This document shows positions 45,130 to 54,562 of a stretch of 64,000 bases of DNA, piece after piece. Origin of the DNA: Rhizobiales bacterium GAS188 (lineage in GTDB: Bacteria > Pseudomonadota > Alphaproteobacteria > Rhizobiales > Beijerinckiaceae). A program made the translations under genes and the position numbers. Under the pieces are notes generated by a model. It ran no database searches. It saw nothing but the letters and a program-made list of their open reading frames with translations, and had not been told where the DNA came from. Within the stretch, counting starts at the first letter, position 1. Every line of letters starts with the position of its first letter. The stretch covers positions 4,092,001-4,156,000 of the forward strand of contig FNSS01000001.1 in NCBI GenBank assembly GCA_900104855.1. Reading direction: 5' to 3'.

Positions 45130-46314
45130 ATGGCTACGCGAACGGTCATGCGTCCGCTGCGTCTCAGCGAGGTCGACCATCCGTCGAGTCTCGTAGCGCA
45201 CTTCGCCGTGGACGATCCGCTGCCGCTCGATTGCGGCGTCGATCTCGCGCCGTTCCAGATCGCCTACCAGACCTATGGCGAGCTCAATGTGCGCAAGAGC
45301 AATGCGGTGCTGGTCTGCCATGCCCTGACCGGGGATCAGCATGTGGCGAGCCGCCATCCGGTCACCGGGGCCGAAGGCTGGTGGAAGACGATGATCGGTC
45401 CCGGCCGGCCGATCGACACCGACCGCTTCTTCGTCATCTGCGCCAATGTGCTCGGCGCCTGCATGGGCACGACGGGGCCGGCCTCGACCAACCCCGCCAC
45501 CGGCAAGCCCTGGGGCCTCGATTTCCCCATGGTCACCATCCGTGACATGGTGCGCGCCCAGGCGAAGCTCATCGACAGCCTCGGCATCGACAGCCTGTTC
45601 TGCGTGCTCGGCGGCTCGATGGGCGGCATGCAGGTGCTGCAATGGGCGGCGAGCTATCCGGAGCGCGTCTTCTCCGCCTTGCCGATCGCCACCGCCGCCA
45701 AGCATTCGGCTCAGAACATCGCCTTCCACGAGGTCGGCCGGCAAGCCGTGATGGCCGATCCCGATTGGCGCGGCGGGCGCTATATCGAGGCCGGGACGCG
45801 CCCGGGCAAGGGGCTCGGCGTCGCCCGCATGGCGGCCCATATCACTTATCTGTCCGAGCAGGCGCTGCACCGCAAATTCGGCCGCAACCTGCAGAATCGC
45901 GAAGCCCCGACCTTCTCCTTCGACGCCGATTTCCAGGTCGAGAGCTATCTGCGCCATCAGGGCATGAGCTTCGTCGAGCGCTTCGACGCCAATTCCTATC
46001 TCTACGTCACGCGCGCCATGGATTATTTCGATCTCGCGGCGGATTACGGAGGGGTGCTGGCGCGCGCCTTCCAGGATTCGAAGACCCGCTTCTGCGTGGT
46101 GTCCTTCACCTCGGACTGGCTGTTCCCGACCTCGGATTCACGCGCCACCGTGCATGCGCTCAACGCCACGGGCGGTTCGGTCTCCTTCGTCGAGATCGCC
46201 ACCGACAGGGGTCATGACGCCTTCCTGCTCGACGTGCCCGAGCTGTTCGCCACGACGGGCGGCTTCATCGATGCGGCGGCGCGGGCCCGCGGCTTGACGG
46301 AGCTCAAGCGCTGA
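45130..46314 (+). CDS. metX: Homoserine O-acetyltransferase
   Basis: A 394-residue alpha/beta-hydrolase-fold acyltransferase activating homoserine for methionine synthesis. The nucleophile Ser163 is in GGSMGGMQ; the acid is in [10 protein letters not shown] and His in [19 protein letters not shown] and [12 protein letters not shown] are diagnostic. ATG 45130 has GAGGAGGAGC upstream. metW follows after two bases, the classic proteobacterial pair. No SAM riboswitch was recognised upstream. Confidence 0.93.
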   Translation: MATRTVMRPLRLSEVDHPSSLVAHFAVDDPLPLDCGVDLAPFQIAYQTYGELNVRKSNAVLVCHALTGDQHVASRHPVTGAEGWWKTMIGPGRPIDTDRFFVICANVLGACMGTTGPASTNPATGKPWGLDFPMVTIRDMVRAQAKLIDSLGIDSLFCVLGGSMGGMQVLQWAASYPERVFSALPIATAAKHSAQNIAFHEVGRQAVMADPDWRGGRYIEAGTRPGKGLGVARMAAHITYLSEQALHRKFGRNLQNREAPTFSFDADFQVESYLRHQGMSFVERFDANSYLYVTRAMDYFDLAADYGGVLARAFQDSKTRFCVVSFTSDWLFPTSDSRATVHALNATGGSVSFVEIATDRGHDAFLLDVPELFATTGGFIDAAARARGLTELKR

Positions 46315-46316
46315 AC

Positions 46317-46949
46317 ATGGCCGTGCTTGCCCATAACGAAGCCGCAGCGATGCGGGTCGACCTGCTGACGGTCGCCGACATGGTCGAGCCCGGCTCGCGC
46401 GTGCTCGATGTCGGTTGCGGCGACGGCGCCTTGCTGAAGCTCTTGTCGGAACGGCGCAAAGTCGACGGGCGCGGCATCGAGTTGTCGCAGGCCGGCGTCA
46501 ATGAATGCGTCGCCAAGGGGCTGTCCGTCATCCAGGGCGATGCCGACACCGATCTCGTCGCCTATCCGGACGATGTCTTCGATTATGTGATCTTGTCGCA
46601 GACCCTGCAGGCGACCTTCGCGCCGCGCACCGTGCTCGAGCACATGCTGCGCATCGGGCGGCGCGCCATCGTCTCCTTCCCGAATTTCGGCCATTGGCGC
46701 ATCCGCGCCTATCTCGCCTTTCGCGGCCGCATGCCGGTCACGGAGAACTTGGCGAGCGCCTGGTACGACACGCCCAATATCCATTTCTGCACGATCCGCG
46801 ACTTCGTCGGCCTCGTCGAGGTCATCAATGCCCGCATGGAGAAGGCGGTGGCGCTCGACCAGGCAGGACGGCCGGTGCGCGTCCACGCGCCCTGGTGGTT
46901 CTGGAACATCTTCGGCCAGCAGGCCGTGTTCCTGCTGCGGCGCAAATGA
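46317..46949 (+). CDS. metW: Methionine biosynthesis protein MetW
   Basis: A 210-residue methyltransferase-like protein (LDVGCGDGALL for SAM binding, GIELSQAGV, SFPNFGHWRIR, GRMPVTENLASAWYDTPNIHFCTIRDF). MetW works with MetX in homoserine acetylation in several proteobacteria. The start is two bases after metX, so one operon. Confidence 0.93.
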   Translation: MAVLAHNEAAAMRVDLLTVADMVEPGSRVLDVGCGDGALLKLLSERRKVDGRGIELSQAGVNECVAKGLSVIQGDADTDLVAYPDDVFDYVILSQTLQATFAPRTVLEHMLRIGRRAIVSFPNFGHWRIRAYLAFRGRMPVTENLASAWYDTPNIHFCTIRDFVGLVEVINARMEKAVALDQAGRPVRVHAPWWFWNIFGQQAVFLLRRK

Positions 46950-46967
46950 GCGGCTGAAACCGCGGCG

Positions 46968-47852
46968 TCAAAGCCGCAGCTGCGACAGGCGTTCCGCCAG
47001 CACATCGATGACGGCGCGCACCCGGCGCGGCATGGCGAGGCTCGCGGGCCAGACGATGGCAAGCGGGATGGGCTCGGGCTCATATCCGGCGAGGACCAGC
47101 TCGATGCGTCCCTCGTCCAGCAGCCGGCGCACCTGCCATAAGGGCGCAAGGACGATCCCGAAACCCTGGGCCGCCGCCATGTTGCGGGCGCTGGCGCTGT
47201 CCGAGCGGAAGCGTCCGCGCACCTCGAGGCGCAAGCCGTCGCGCCCAAAGCTCCAGCTCTCGGGGCCCGAGCCGGCGCGCAGGATGCATTCATGCCGTTC
47301 GAGGTCGCGCGGCTCCAGCGGCCGTCCCCTGGCGGACAGATAGGCCGGCGCTCCGAAGAAAGCCCAGCGCAACCCGCCGAGACGGCGGGCCCGCAGATCC
47401 GAATCCGGCAAGACGCCGATGCGCACCGCGAGATCGAGGCCTTCGCTGAGAAGATCGACATGCTGGTCGGCGAGCTTGAGCTCGATCTCGACCTCGCGAT
47501 TGCGTTCGAGAAAGGTCGTGAGCGCCGGCACCACATATTCCTGGCCGAACAGGCTCGATGCTCCGATCCGCACCTTGCCGGCGAGCCGTCGATCGCTCGC
47601 CAGAAGCTCGTCGCGCGCGAGCTCGATATCGGCGAGCGCCGGGCGCAGGCGCGCGGCGTATGCGAGGCCCGCCGGCGTCGGCCGCGAGCGCCGCGTGGTG
47701 CGCGTGATCAGCTCCACCTGTAATTCGCCCTCGAGCCCGGCGAGCGAACGGCTGACCGATTGCAGGGAGCGCGACAATCGGCGCGCCGCCGCAGTCAGGC
47801 TGCCTTCGTTGACGACCGCCACGAAGGCCGAATAATCATCCAGCGAGGCCAT
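46968..47852 (-). CDS. LysR-family transcriptional regulator
   Basis: 294 residues. The HTH is at about 1-60 (SLDDYSAFVAVVNEGSLTAAARRLSRSLQSVSRSLAGLEGEL) and the effector domain from about 88 (GKVRIGASSLFGQEYVVPAL). It is divergent from the GlcG-like gene with 130 bases between, which is its likely target. It is convergent with metW, with 18 bases between the two ends. Confidence 0.88.
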   Translation of the reverse strand: MASLDDYSAFVAVVNEGSLTAAARRLSRSLQSVSRSLAGLEGELQVELITRTTRRSRPTPAGLAYAARLRPALADIELARDELLASDRRLAGKVRIGASSLFGQEYVVPALTTFLERNREVEIELKLADQHVDLLSEGLDLAVRIGVLPDSDLRARRLGGLRWAFFGAPAYLSARGRPLEPRDLERHECILRAGSGPESWSFGRDGLRLEVRGRFRSDSASARNMAAAQGFGIVLAPLWQVRRLLDEGRIELVLAGYEPEPIPLAIVWPASLAMPRRVRAVIDVLAERLSQLRL

Positions 47853-47982
47853 GAGCGAATTCTCTCGAGTTGCGAGAGAGTGTCTTACACCGCCGCCCTA
47901 TTATAGCGCCATGCGGAATAGACGATATCCCGCTCGAAGGCCGGTTCCGGCGATAGGCCGACCGATTTCGAGGAGATGAACG

Positions 47983-48432
47983 ATGACGATCCCGACGAAC
48001 GCCCTGACGCCGCTTTACGGCGAGCCGATCTCGCTTGCCGACGCCATGACCGTCGGCGCGGCCGCGCAGGCGAAGGCCGAGCGCGAGGGCTGGCCGATGG
48101 TGATCGCCATCGTCGACAGCGGCGGCCATCTGGTGCTGCTGCACCGGCTCGACCAAGCCCAGCATGGCAGCGTCGCGGTCGCCGAGCAGAAGGCGCGCAC
48201 CGCCGTCGATTTCCGCCGGCCGACAGGGGCGTTCGAAAGCGCCCTGGCACAAGGTGGCCTCCATCTCCGCTTGCTCGGCATGAGCAATCTGACGCCGCTC
48301 GAGGGGGGCCTGCCGATCCTGCGCGACGGCAAGGTGATCGGGGCGATCGGCGTCTCGGGCATGCAATCGACGCAGGATGCCGAGTTAGCTCAAGCCGGCC
48401 TCGAGGCCTTGTCGCCAGCGGCGGAGAGCTGA
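47983..48432 (+). CDS. GlcG/HbpS-family protein
   Basis: 149 residues of the heme-binding/GlcG fold: ISLADAMTVGAAAQAKAEREGWPMVIAIVDSGGHLVLLHRLD at the start, EGGLPILRDGKVIGAIGVSGM near the end. Family members bind small ligands such as heme or cobalamin precursors; many have no known role. GAGGAGATGAACG precedes the ATG. No signal peptide is visible. Probably controlled by the divergent LysR gene. Confidence 0.85.
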   Translation: MTIPTNALTPLYGEPISLADAMTVGAAAQAKAEREGWPMVIAIVDSGGHLVLLHRLDQAQHGSVAVAEQKARTAVDFRRPTGAFESALAQGGLHLRLLGMSNLTPLEGGLPILRDGKVIGAIGVSGMQSTQDAELAQAGLEALSPAAES

Positions 48433-48443
48433 TCTCGCGCCCG

Positions 48444-49295
48444 TCAGGGGGCGGTGGCGCCGACGAGCCAGACCGCCGCCCCCATGCGCACGCCGTCCGG
48501 GCCGTCGAAAGGGGCCAGCGCTTCGCGGAGAGCGGAAGCGACGACCTCGCGCTTCTCGGGTGGGGATTCGCGCAAGGCGGCCGCCACCATGCCCATATTC
48601 AGCGTCGTGTCGACCGTCAGATCGAGGCTGCCGCCGCCCACTATCGCGTCTTTCGGCTCGATCGTGATGTCGGTAAAGCCCGCCTTTTGCAGGATGGCGT
48701 GCACGCGCTCGCGATCCGCGAAGGCGAATTCGCCGGGCGCGCCGGGTTCGGAGGCAGGTGGGCAGGGGATGTGCTGGAAGGCGGCCGCCATGGACACGGC
48801 CACCCATTCGTTGTCGCGAGGCTGGCGCCAGGTGACGAAGGCGAGGCGTCCGCCCTGGCGCAGCGCCGAGCGCAGATTGGCGAAAGCCGCCACCGGATCG
48901 GCGAAGAACATCACGCCGAAGCGCGAGAAGACGAGATCGAAGGCGCCGCGACCGAAATCCTGACGCTGCGCGTCGCCTTCCGCGAAGCTGGCATTGGCGA
49001 CGCCGTCGGCCCGCGCCCGCTGGCGGGCGAGCTCCAGCATGGGGCGCGAAATGTCGACGCCAAGGACGCGGCCCTCAGCGCCGGTGCGCTCGGCGAGCTC
49101 GAGGCTCGTCTGCCCGGTGCCGCAGCCGATATCGAGGATATGCCAGCCTTTCCGGATCGCGGCGAACTGCATCGCCATTTGGCCGAGCGGCGCCAATTGC
49201 CGGTCGAGGCGCGTCTGCAGCCTGACCCAGGTTTCGCCTGCCGGCCCGTTCCAATGCTCGATCTGGGCCGCATTGGCTTCATTTGCCGATGCCAT
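48444..49295 (-). CDS. Class I SAM-dependent methyltransferase
   Basis: A 283-residue methyltransferase. Motif I is LDIGCGTGQTSLELAERTG (about 54-72), followed by GVDIS, EGDAQ and FDLVFSRFGVMFF. The layout resembles UbiE/Coq5-like enzymes, but the target is not identifiable. It is a single gene facing the GlcG-like gene tail to tail. Confidence 0.85.
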   Translation of the reverse strand: MASANEANAAQIEHWNGPAGETWVRLQTRLDRQLAPLGQMAMQFAAIRKGWHILDIGCGTGQTSLELAERTGAEGRVLGVDISRPMLELARQRARADGVANASFAEGDAQRQDFGRGAFDLVFSRFGVMFFADPVAAFANLRSALRQGGRLAFVTWRQPRDNEWVAVSMAAAFQHIPCPPASEPGAPGEFAFADRERVHAILQKAGFTDITIEPKDAIVGGGSLDLTVDTTLNMGMVAAALRESPPEKREVVASALREALAPFDGPDGVRMGAAVWLVGATAP

Positions 49296-49374
49296 GATGA
49301 AAGCTCCTTGCCGAATAGCTCTCTTGACCGACGATGCCTCGCCGGGGAGACCACGTTCTTCTTAAAAACGATTC

Positions 49375-50415
49375 TTAGCCCTGATCGCCCAGGGGATGCA
49401 GGTCGCGCACCATGGCGGCTGTGCGCTCATCCAGCAAATGCGTGTAGATCTGTGTCGTCCCGATGTCGGAATGGCCGAGCAGCTCCTGCACCACGCGCAG
49501 ATCGGCGCCGTTCTGCAGGAGATGGCTGGCAAAGGCATGGCGCAGCACATGCGGGCTGACGCGTCGCCAATCGATGCCGGCCGCCGCGGCCAGTACCTTC
49601 AATTCGCGTGCGAAGACCTGGCGCGGCAGATGCCCGCTCTCGCTATCGGCGGGGAAGAGATAGCGCGAGGGTTTGGCTGCGCGCGACGAAGGCTTCGGCG
49701 GCTTCGGCGCCTTGGCGGCTTGAGGTTTGACCGCCGGGTTGCCGCCTTTCGTCCAGCTCTCAGCCTTTGCGCCATCGACCTTGGCGTCCGCGGCCTGCAC
49801 ACCCTGAGCCAAGGCGAGATAGGCGGTCATCGCCGTCTTGGCGGCGCCGTTGAGCGGCACCAGCCTCTCCTTGCCGCCCTTGCCGCGCACGATCAGCGCC
49901 TCTTTGGCGGATGCGGCCGAGCGCGGCAGCGCCACGAGCTCGGAGACGCGCAGCCCCGTCGCGTAGAGGAGCTCGAGCAGGCAGGCGAGCCGCGCGGCCC
50001 GCAAGCGTTCCCCGCGCGGGCGCGCTTCGTCCTCGATGCCTTCGGCTGCCACCGCCAAGAGGCGATCGACCTCCGCGACTGAGAGGATTTTCGGCAGCGA
50101 ACGCCCCCGTTTCGGCCCGCTGATCATCGCCGATGGGTCGTCGCTGCGATGCGCGTCGGTCATCAGGAAACCGTGGAACTGGCGGATCGCCGAGAGGCGC
50201 CGCGCGGCCGACGAGGCCTTGAAGCCGCGCTGCGACAGCCCGGCCAGGAAGGCCCGGATATCGGCGCTCGTGGAGGTGAGCTCGTCGCTGCCGCGCTGGG
50301 TGAGAAAGTCCCGATAATCCTCGAGATCGCGCTCATAGGCGATCAGCGAGTTCTTCGCGGTCCCGCGTTCGGCCGCCAGCATGTCCAGAAAGGCCGCGAC
50401 CGATGTGGCGCTCAC
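49375..50415 (-). CDS. xerD: Site-specific tyrosine recombinase XerD
   Basis: 346 residues. Catalytic residues Arg156 (TGLRVSEL), Lys182 (GKGGKERLV), His289 and Arg292 (SPHVLRHAF), His315 (LGHSDIGTTQ) and Tyr324 (IYTH) are all present. It resolves chromosome dimers at dif with XerC. Between Lys182 and His289 there is an insert of about 48 residues (204-251), rich in Lys, Ala and Pro. The GTG start overlaps the stop of a small membrane protein gene. The position opposite aroK-aroB is usual in Rhizobiales. Confidence 0.9.
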   Translation of the reverse strand: MSATSVAAFLDMLAAERGTAKNSLIAYERDLEDYRDFLTQRGSDELTSTSADIRAFLAGLSQRGFKASSAARRLSAIRQFHGFLMTDAHRSDDPSAMISGPKRGRSLPKILSVAEVDRLLAVAAEGIEDEARPRGERLRAARLACLLELLYATGLRVSELVALPRSAASAKEALIVRGKGGKERLVPLNGAAKTAMTAYLALAQGVQAADAKVDGAKAESWTKGGNPAVKPQAAKAPKPPKPSSRAAKPSRYLFPADSESGHLPRQVFARELKVLAAAAGIDWRRVSPHVLRHAFASHLLQNGADLRVVQELLGHSDIGTTQIYTHLLDERTAAMVRDLHPLGDQG

Positions 50416-50555
50416 GGCTTCGGCTTCGGCAACGGCACGTTGACGGTGATCATGCGGTTCTCCGGCACCACCAGGCTGACGAGCGCGATCATGCTGCCGA
50501 AGACCAGGCCGATGAAGATGGCCACCACGGCAAGGAGTCTGAAAAGTGTAGGCAT
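50412..50555 (-). CDS. Small single-helix membrane protein upstream of xerD
   Basis: 47 residues: a short basic lead, one hydrophobic helix (FRLLAVVAIFIGLVFGSMIA) continuing into LVSLVVPENR, then a Pro/Lys tail NVPLPKPKP. CAGGTGAG lies before the ATG at 50553-50555. Its stop overlaps the xerD GTG by three bases, so it is co-translated with xerD. Similar small proteins accompany xerD in related bacteria; function unknown. Confidence 0.7.
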   Translation of the reverse strand: MPTLFRLLAVVAIFIGLVFGSMIALVSLVVPENRMITVNVPLPKPKP

Positions 50556-50893
50556 CTCACCTGAACCGCACCATGCTTGAGCCTTCGCGGCATGGATCCA
50601 TCTCGAATCAACAGGCCTTTAGCCAGACCGTGAATTTATGGCCATCGCAAGGGATTCCGAAGGCGCATTGCGGTATTTGAGCACGCCGACAATGAATTTT
50701 CCGACAAAGGCCGCGGTTTCGGCGTCGGATGCCGACTCTCCGTACAGCCAGCTCTCCGTGCAGCCAGCTCTCTTGGGCCGAGGCAGCCGATCATGATAAA
50801 CCGGACGAGACAATGACAGCTCTAAGGTCTGGAATCATGGAGGGGTGTTACGCGGATCGCTAAGCGTCTATCCCTCCAGGGAGGTGTGCGCCC
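50556..50893. other. Divergent gap with a short tandem repeat
   Basis: 338 bases between the xerD operon and the monooxygenase gene. It contains two tandem 16-base copies of CTCTCCGT(A/G)CAGCCAG at about 50738-50769. The short open frame on the minus strand here is not convincing. Confidence 0.5.
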
Positions 50894-51244
50894 ATGATTA
50901 CCGCAATCGTTCAATTTCGCCTGCCGTCGAGCATCGACCTTGAGGCCTGCGCCGAGCATTTCCGCAAGATCGCGCCGGGCTTTCGGATGGTGCCGGGGCT
51001 CATCCGCAAGCAGTTCATTTATGCCGAGGACGGCTGGGCCGGCGGCGTCTATCTGTGGAAGACGCGCGCCGACGCCGAGGCGTTCTATTCGGGGCCGTGG
51101 CTCGCCGGCATCCGCGAGCGCTACGGCATGGACCCGCAGATCAGATATTTCCACACCGCTTGCGTGACCGACAATTCGGCCGAGGCGGTGCTGCTCCCCG
51201 ACGGGCAGGGTTCGGCCGTTCGGAGCGCCGCGGGGGCCGTCTGA
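50894..51244 (+). CDS. YdhR-like putative monooxygenase (ABM dimeric fold)
   Basis: 116 residues of the small dimeric ferredoxin-like fold: MITAIVQFRLP, then GLIRKQFIYAEDGWAGGVYLWKTRADAEAFYSG, as in YdhR-type proteins. Their substrate is not known. GGGAGGTG precedes the ATG. The C-terminal 20 residues are low-complexity. Monocistronic. Confidence 0.75.
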   Translation: MITAIVQFRLPSSIDLEACAEHFRKIAPGFRMVPGLIRKQFIYAEDGWAGGVYLWKTRADAEAFYSGPWLAGIRERYGMDPQIRYFHTACVTDNSAEAVLLPDGQGSAVRSAAGAV

Positions 51245-51342
51245 GCCTGTGACAGGGCGCCGGAGCTTTGTTAGGATATAGGTTCGGACCCCTGACCGCC
51301 TGCCCGTAGCATCGCGCCACAGCGGGTCAGGAGACCGACATT

Positions 51343-51984
51343 GTGACGACCGATAGCGATATTCATGACGAGCCCCGGCGCGCCCCGCCAGGCCCCGATG
51401 CGGAGGGGCCCAGCTCCGGCGCGGCGATCGGGGCGGCGCTGGGGCGGCGCGTCATCGCGCTCGTGGGCATGATGGGGTCGGGCAAGACTTCGATCGGCAA
51501 GCGCCTGGCCACGCGGCTCGCTCTGCCCTTCGTCGATTCCGACGGCGAGATCGAGACCGCGGCCGGCATGTCGATCACCGAGATCTTCGACCGGCATGGC
51601 GAACCCTATTTCCGCGACGGCGAGCGCCGGGTGATCGCCCGCCTCCTCGGCGAAGGCCCCTGCGTGCTGGCGACCGGGGGCGGTGCCTTCATGGATGCGC
51701 GCACGCGCGAGGCCATCGCGCAGGCCGGCATCTCCGTCTGGCTCAGGGCCGACCACGCCACCCTGATGCAGCGCATCGCGCGACGCAGCAACCGGCCGCT
51801 GATGCGCACCGCCGACCCCGCGGCCCAGATCGAGCGTCTGCTGGAGCTGCGCGAGCCTATCTATGCGCGCGCCGATCTCGCCGTGGATTCGAACGACCGC
51901 CCCCATGATGAGGTCGTCTCGGCCCTCATCACCTCCTTGCACGCGCATCTGCGTGCGAGCCTCTCGTCGCAGGCAGCCTCGTGA
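51343..51984 (+). CDS. aroK: Shikimate kinase
   Basis: 213 residues, with an N-terminal extension of about 35 residues before the core. The P-loop is GMMGSGKTS (about 42-50). Shikimate-binding Asp is in VDSDGEIE, the Arg in FRDGERRV, and GGGAF follows. It phosphorylates shikimate in aromatic amino acid synthesis. The GTG start has AGGAG upstream. The stop overlaps aroB by four bases (GTGA). Confidence 0.93.
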   Translation: MTTDSDIHDEPRRAPPGPDAEGPSSGAAIGAALGRRVIALVGMMGSGKTSIGKRLATRLALPFVDSDGEIETAAGMSITEIFDRHGEPYFRDGERRVIARLLGEGPCVLATGGGAFMDARTREAIAQAGISVWLRADHATLMQRIARRSNRPLMRTADPAAQIERLLELREPIYARADLAVDSNDRPHDEVVSALITSLHAHLRASLSSQAAS

Positions 51985-53147
51985 ACGATCAACCCGAGAT
52001 GCAGGAACGAGCCGGCCATAAGGCGGCGGCTCAGGCGCTCGACGTCCGTGTCGAGCTCGGCCAGCGCAGCTACGACATCCTCATCGGCACGGGCCTGATC
52101 GAGGAGGCGGGTCCGCTGATCGCGCGTGCCATCCGGCCCAAGGCCGCCGCGATCATCGCCGATGCCAACACGGCGGCGATCTATGCCAGCCGCCTGGAGG
52201 CCAGCCTCTCCGCGGCCGGCATCAGGGCAAACCTCATCAGCATCCCGCCCGGCGAGCGCTCGAAATCCTATCGGCTGTTCGAGGAGGTGTGCGAGCAGAT
52301 CATTGCCGCGAAGATCGGCCGCGACGATGTCGTGGTGGCGCTCGGCGGCGGCGTCGTCGGCGACCTCGCGGGCTTTGCGGCCGCGAGCGTGCGACGTGGC
52401 GTCGCCCTGGTGCAGGTGCCGACGAGCCTGCTCGCCCAGGTCGATTCCTCGGTCGGCGGCAAGACCGGCATCAACTCCGCCGTCGGCAAGAATTTGATCG
52501 GGGCCTTCCACCAGCCGGCGCTGGTGCTCGCCGATACGCGCGTTCTCGACACGCTGCCGCCGCGCGAATTCCGGGCAGGCTATGCGGAAGTCGTCAAATA
52601 CGGGCTGATCGACCGCCCGCAATTCTTCGAATGGCTCGAGGCGAAGCGGGTCGAGATCTTCGCCGGCGGGCCGGCGCGGGCCGAGGCCATCGCCGAATGC
52701 TGCCGTGCCAAGGCTGAGATCGTGGCGCGCGACGAAACCGAGACGGGCGACCGGGCGCTCCTCAATCTCGGCCATACATTCGGCCATGCGATCGAGGCGG
52801 TCACCGGTTATGACGGCGCCCGCCTCGTGCATGGCGAGGGCGTGGCCATCGGCTGCGCCATGGCGTTTCGCTTCTCGGCGGCGCTCGGGCTCGCCGACCC
52901 CGCGGAGGCGCTTCGTGTCGAGGCGCATCTGGCGCAGGCCGGGCTGCCCTCGCGCCTTGCCCATGTGCCGGGCGGCGTCGGCTCGCGCGAGGCCTTGCTC
53001 GAAGCCATGGCCCAGGACAAGAAGGTCAAGGACGGTGCTCTCACCTTCATCCTCGCTCGCGGCATCGGCCGCAGCTTCATCGAGCGCGGCGTCGATCAGG
53101 CGCGGCTCAAGGAATTCCTCGCCGCGGAGCTGCGCCACAATGGATGA
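51981..53147 (+). CDS. aroB: 3-dehydroquinate synthase
   Basis: A 388-residue NAD- and metal-dependent enzyme. GGGVVGDLAGFAAAS binds NAD; Glu in GYAEVVKYG and His in LNLGHTFGHAIE and HGEGVAIG are the metal ligands and catalytic residues. It converts DAHP to 3-dehydroquinate. The GTG start overlaps aroK, the standard aroKB operon. Confidence 0.95.
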   Translation: MNDQPEMQERAGHKAAAQALDVRVELGQRSYDILIGTGLIEEAGPLIARAIRPKAAAIIADANTAAIYASRLEASLSAAGIRANLISIPPGERSKSYRLFEEVCEQIIAAKIGRDDVVVALGGGVVGDLAGFAAASVRRGVALVQVPTSLLAQVDSSVGGKTGINSAVGKNLIGAFHQPALVLADTRVLDTLPPREFRAGYAEVVKYGLIDRPQFFEWLEAKRVEIFAGGPARAEAIAECCRAKAEIVARDETETGDRALLNLGHTFGHAIEAVTGYDGARLVHGEGVAIGCAMAFRFSAALGLADPAEALRVEAHLAQAGLPSRLAHVPGGVGSREALLEAMAQDKKVKDGALTFILARGIGRSFIERGVDQARLKEFLAAELRHNG

Positions 53148-53156
53148 GGTGGCGCG

Positions 53157-54521
53157 ATGCTGACCGACAGCGTCTTGGACCTCTGGGCGATCGTTGTCGT
53201 CGCCCTCTCGCTGCTGTTGTCGGCCTTCTTCGCGGCTGGCGAGACGGCGCTGACCGCGACCTCGCGCGCCCGCATGGCGGCGCTCGAGCGGCAGGGCAAT
53301 GTGGCGGCACGGCGCGTCAATGTGCTGCTCGCCTCGCGCGAACGCCTGATCGGCGCCATGCTGATCGGCAATAACGTCGTCAATATCGGGGCCTCGGCGC
53401 TCACCACCACGATCTTCGTCAGCCTGTTCGGCGATGCCGGCGTGATCTACGCCACGGGCGTGATGTCGGTGCTGGTCGTCGTCTTCGCGGAGGTGCTGCC
53501 GAAGACCATCGCCGTCACCAAGCCGGATCGCACGGCGCTGATGCTGGCGCGCCCCGTTTCCATCTCGGTTGCCCTGCTCGGCCCGATCCTGACCGCGATC
53601 GAGGCTTTCATCCGCGCCTTCCTGCGCATCTTCGGCGTCCGCATCGGGGAAAACCAGCCGATCCTCTCGGCGACCGAGGAATTGCGCGGCACGGTCGACC
53701 TGCTCGAGGAGGAAGGCTCGGTGGTCAAGGACGAGGCCGACATGTTCGGCGGGCTTCTCGACCTGTCGGAGCTCGAGGTCTCCGACGTCATGGTCCACCG
53801 CACCAACATGCACACCATCAACGGCGATCTGCCGCCGGCCGAGATCCTGCATGAGGTCCTGACCTCGGCCAATACGCGCCTGCCCATCTGGCGCGACAGC
53901 CCGGAGAACATCGTCGGCATCGTGCATGCCAAGGACGTGCTGCGGGCGCTCGCCGCGGCCAATGGCGATGCGACCAAGCTCAATTTCGACGAGATCGCGG
54001 TCGATCCCTGGTTCGTGCCCGCGACGACCAGCCTTGCCGATCAGCTCAAGGCCTTCCGCAGCCGCAAGGCGCATGTGGCGCTCGTCGTCGACGAATATGG
54101 GGAGGTGATGGGCCTCGTCACCCTCGAGGATATCCTCGAGGAGATCGTCGGCGATATCGCGGACGAGCACGACGTGCAGGTGCAGGGCCTGCGCACGCAG
54201 CCGAACGGCTCGATCATCGTCGACGGCTCGGCCCCGATCCGCGACGTGAACCGCGCCATGGATTGGCGGCTGCCTGACGAGGACGCGACCACGCTCGCGG
54301 GCCTCGTCATCCACGAAGCCCAGACGATCCCGGAGGCCGGCCAGGCCTTCACCTTCCACGGCTATCGTTTCGAGGTGATCCGCAAGAGCCGCAACCGCAT
54401 CACCCAGCTCAGGGTGACACCGCTCGCCAATCCGCAAGGCAAGTCCAATTCGCAAAACAAGTCCAATTCGCAAAACAAGGCCTTGCCGCAAGACAAGCCC
54501 TGGCCGCAAGACAAGTCCTAG
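53157..54521 (+). CDS. HlyC/CorC-family CNNM-type membrane protein
   Basis: 454 residues. The N-terminal CNNM domain (about 1-180) has three or four helices and FAEVLPKTIAV. A CBS pair follows (about 205-335: VMVHRTNMHTI, LVVDEYGEVMGLVTLEDILEEIVGDI), then a CorC-HlyC C-terminal domain (about 350-423). Such proteins are linked to Mg/Co transport or membrane integrity. It starts nine bases after aroB, as in many Rhizobiales. The last 31 residues are a repeat tail, cut short by a TAG inside the sixth unit. Confidence 0.9.
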   Translation: MLTDSVLDLWAIVVVALSLLLSAFFAAGETALTATSRARMAALERQGNVAARRVNVLLASRERLIGAMLIGNNVVNIGASALTTTIFVSLFGDAGVIYATGVMSVLVVVFAEVLPKTIAVTKPDRTALMLARPVSISVALLGPILTAIEAFIRAFLRIFGVRIGENQPILSATEELRGTVDLLEEEGSVVKDEADMFGGLLDLSELEVSDVMVHRTNMHTINGDLPPAEILHEVLTSANTRLPIWRDSPENIVGIVHAKDVLRALAAANGDATKLNFDEIAVDPWFVPATTSLADQLKAFRSRKAHVALVVDEYGEVMGLVTLEDILEEIVGDIADEHDVQVQGLRTQPNGSIIVDGSAPIRDVNRAMDWRLPDEDATTLAGLVIHEAQTIPEAGQAFTFHGYRFEVIRKSRNRITQLRVTPLANPQGKSNSQNKSNSQNKALPQDKPWPQDKS

Positions 54522-54539
54522 CCCCAAGACAAATCCTGA
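54426..54539 (+). repeat. 18-base tandem repeats at the CorC C-terminus
   Basis: Six 18-base units (at 54426, 54444, 54462, 54480, 54498 and 54516) encode six-residue repeats such as SNSQNK and ALPQDK. The sixth begins TCC TAG, where the fifth has CCC TGG. Translation stops there, although the frame would run on to a TGA at 54537-54539. Confidence 0.9.
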
Positions 54540-54562
54540 GCTCGCGCCGGAAGGAAGAGGCC

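Noticed and set aside
50619-50813. 64-codon minus-strand open frame in the gap before the YdhR-like gene
   Set aside because: No ribosome site or homology, and it runs through a 16-base tandem repeat.
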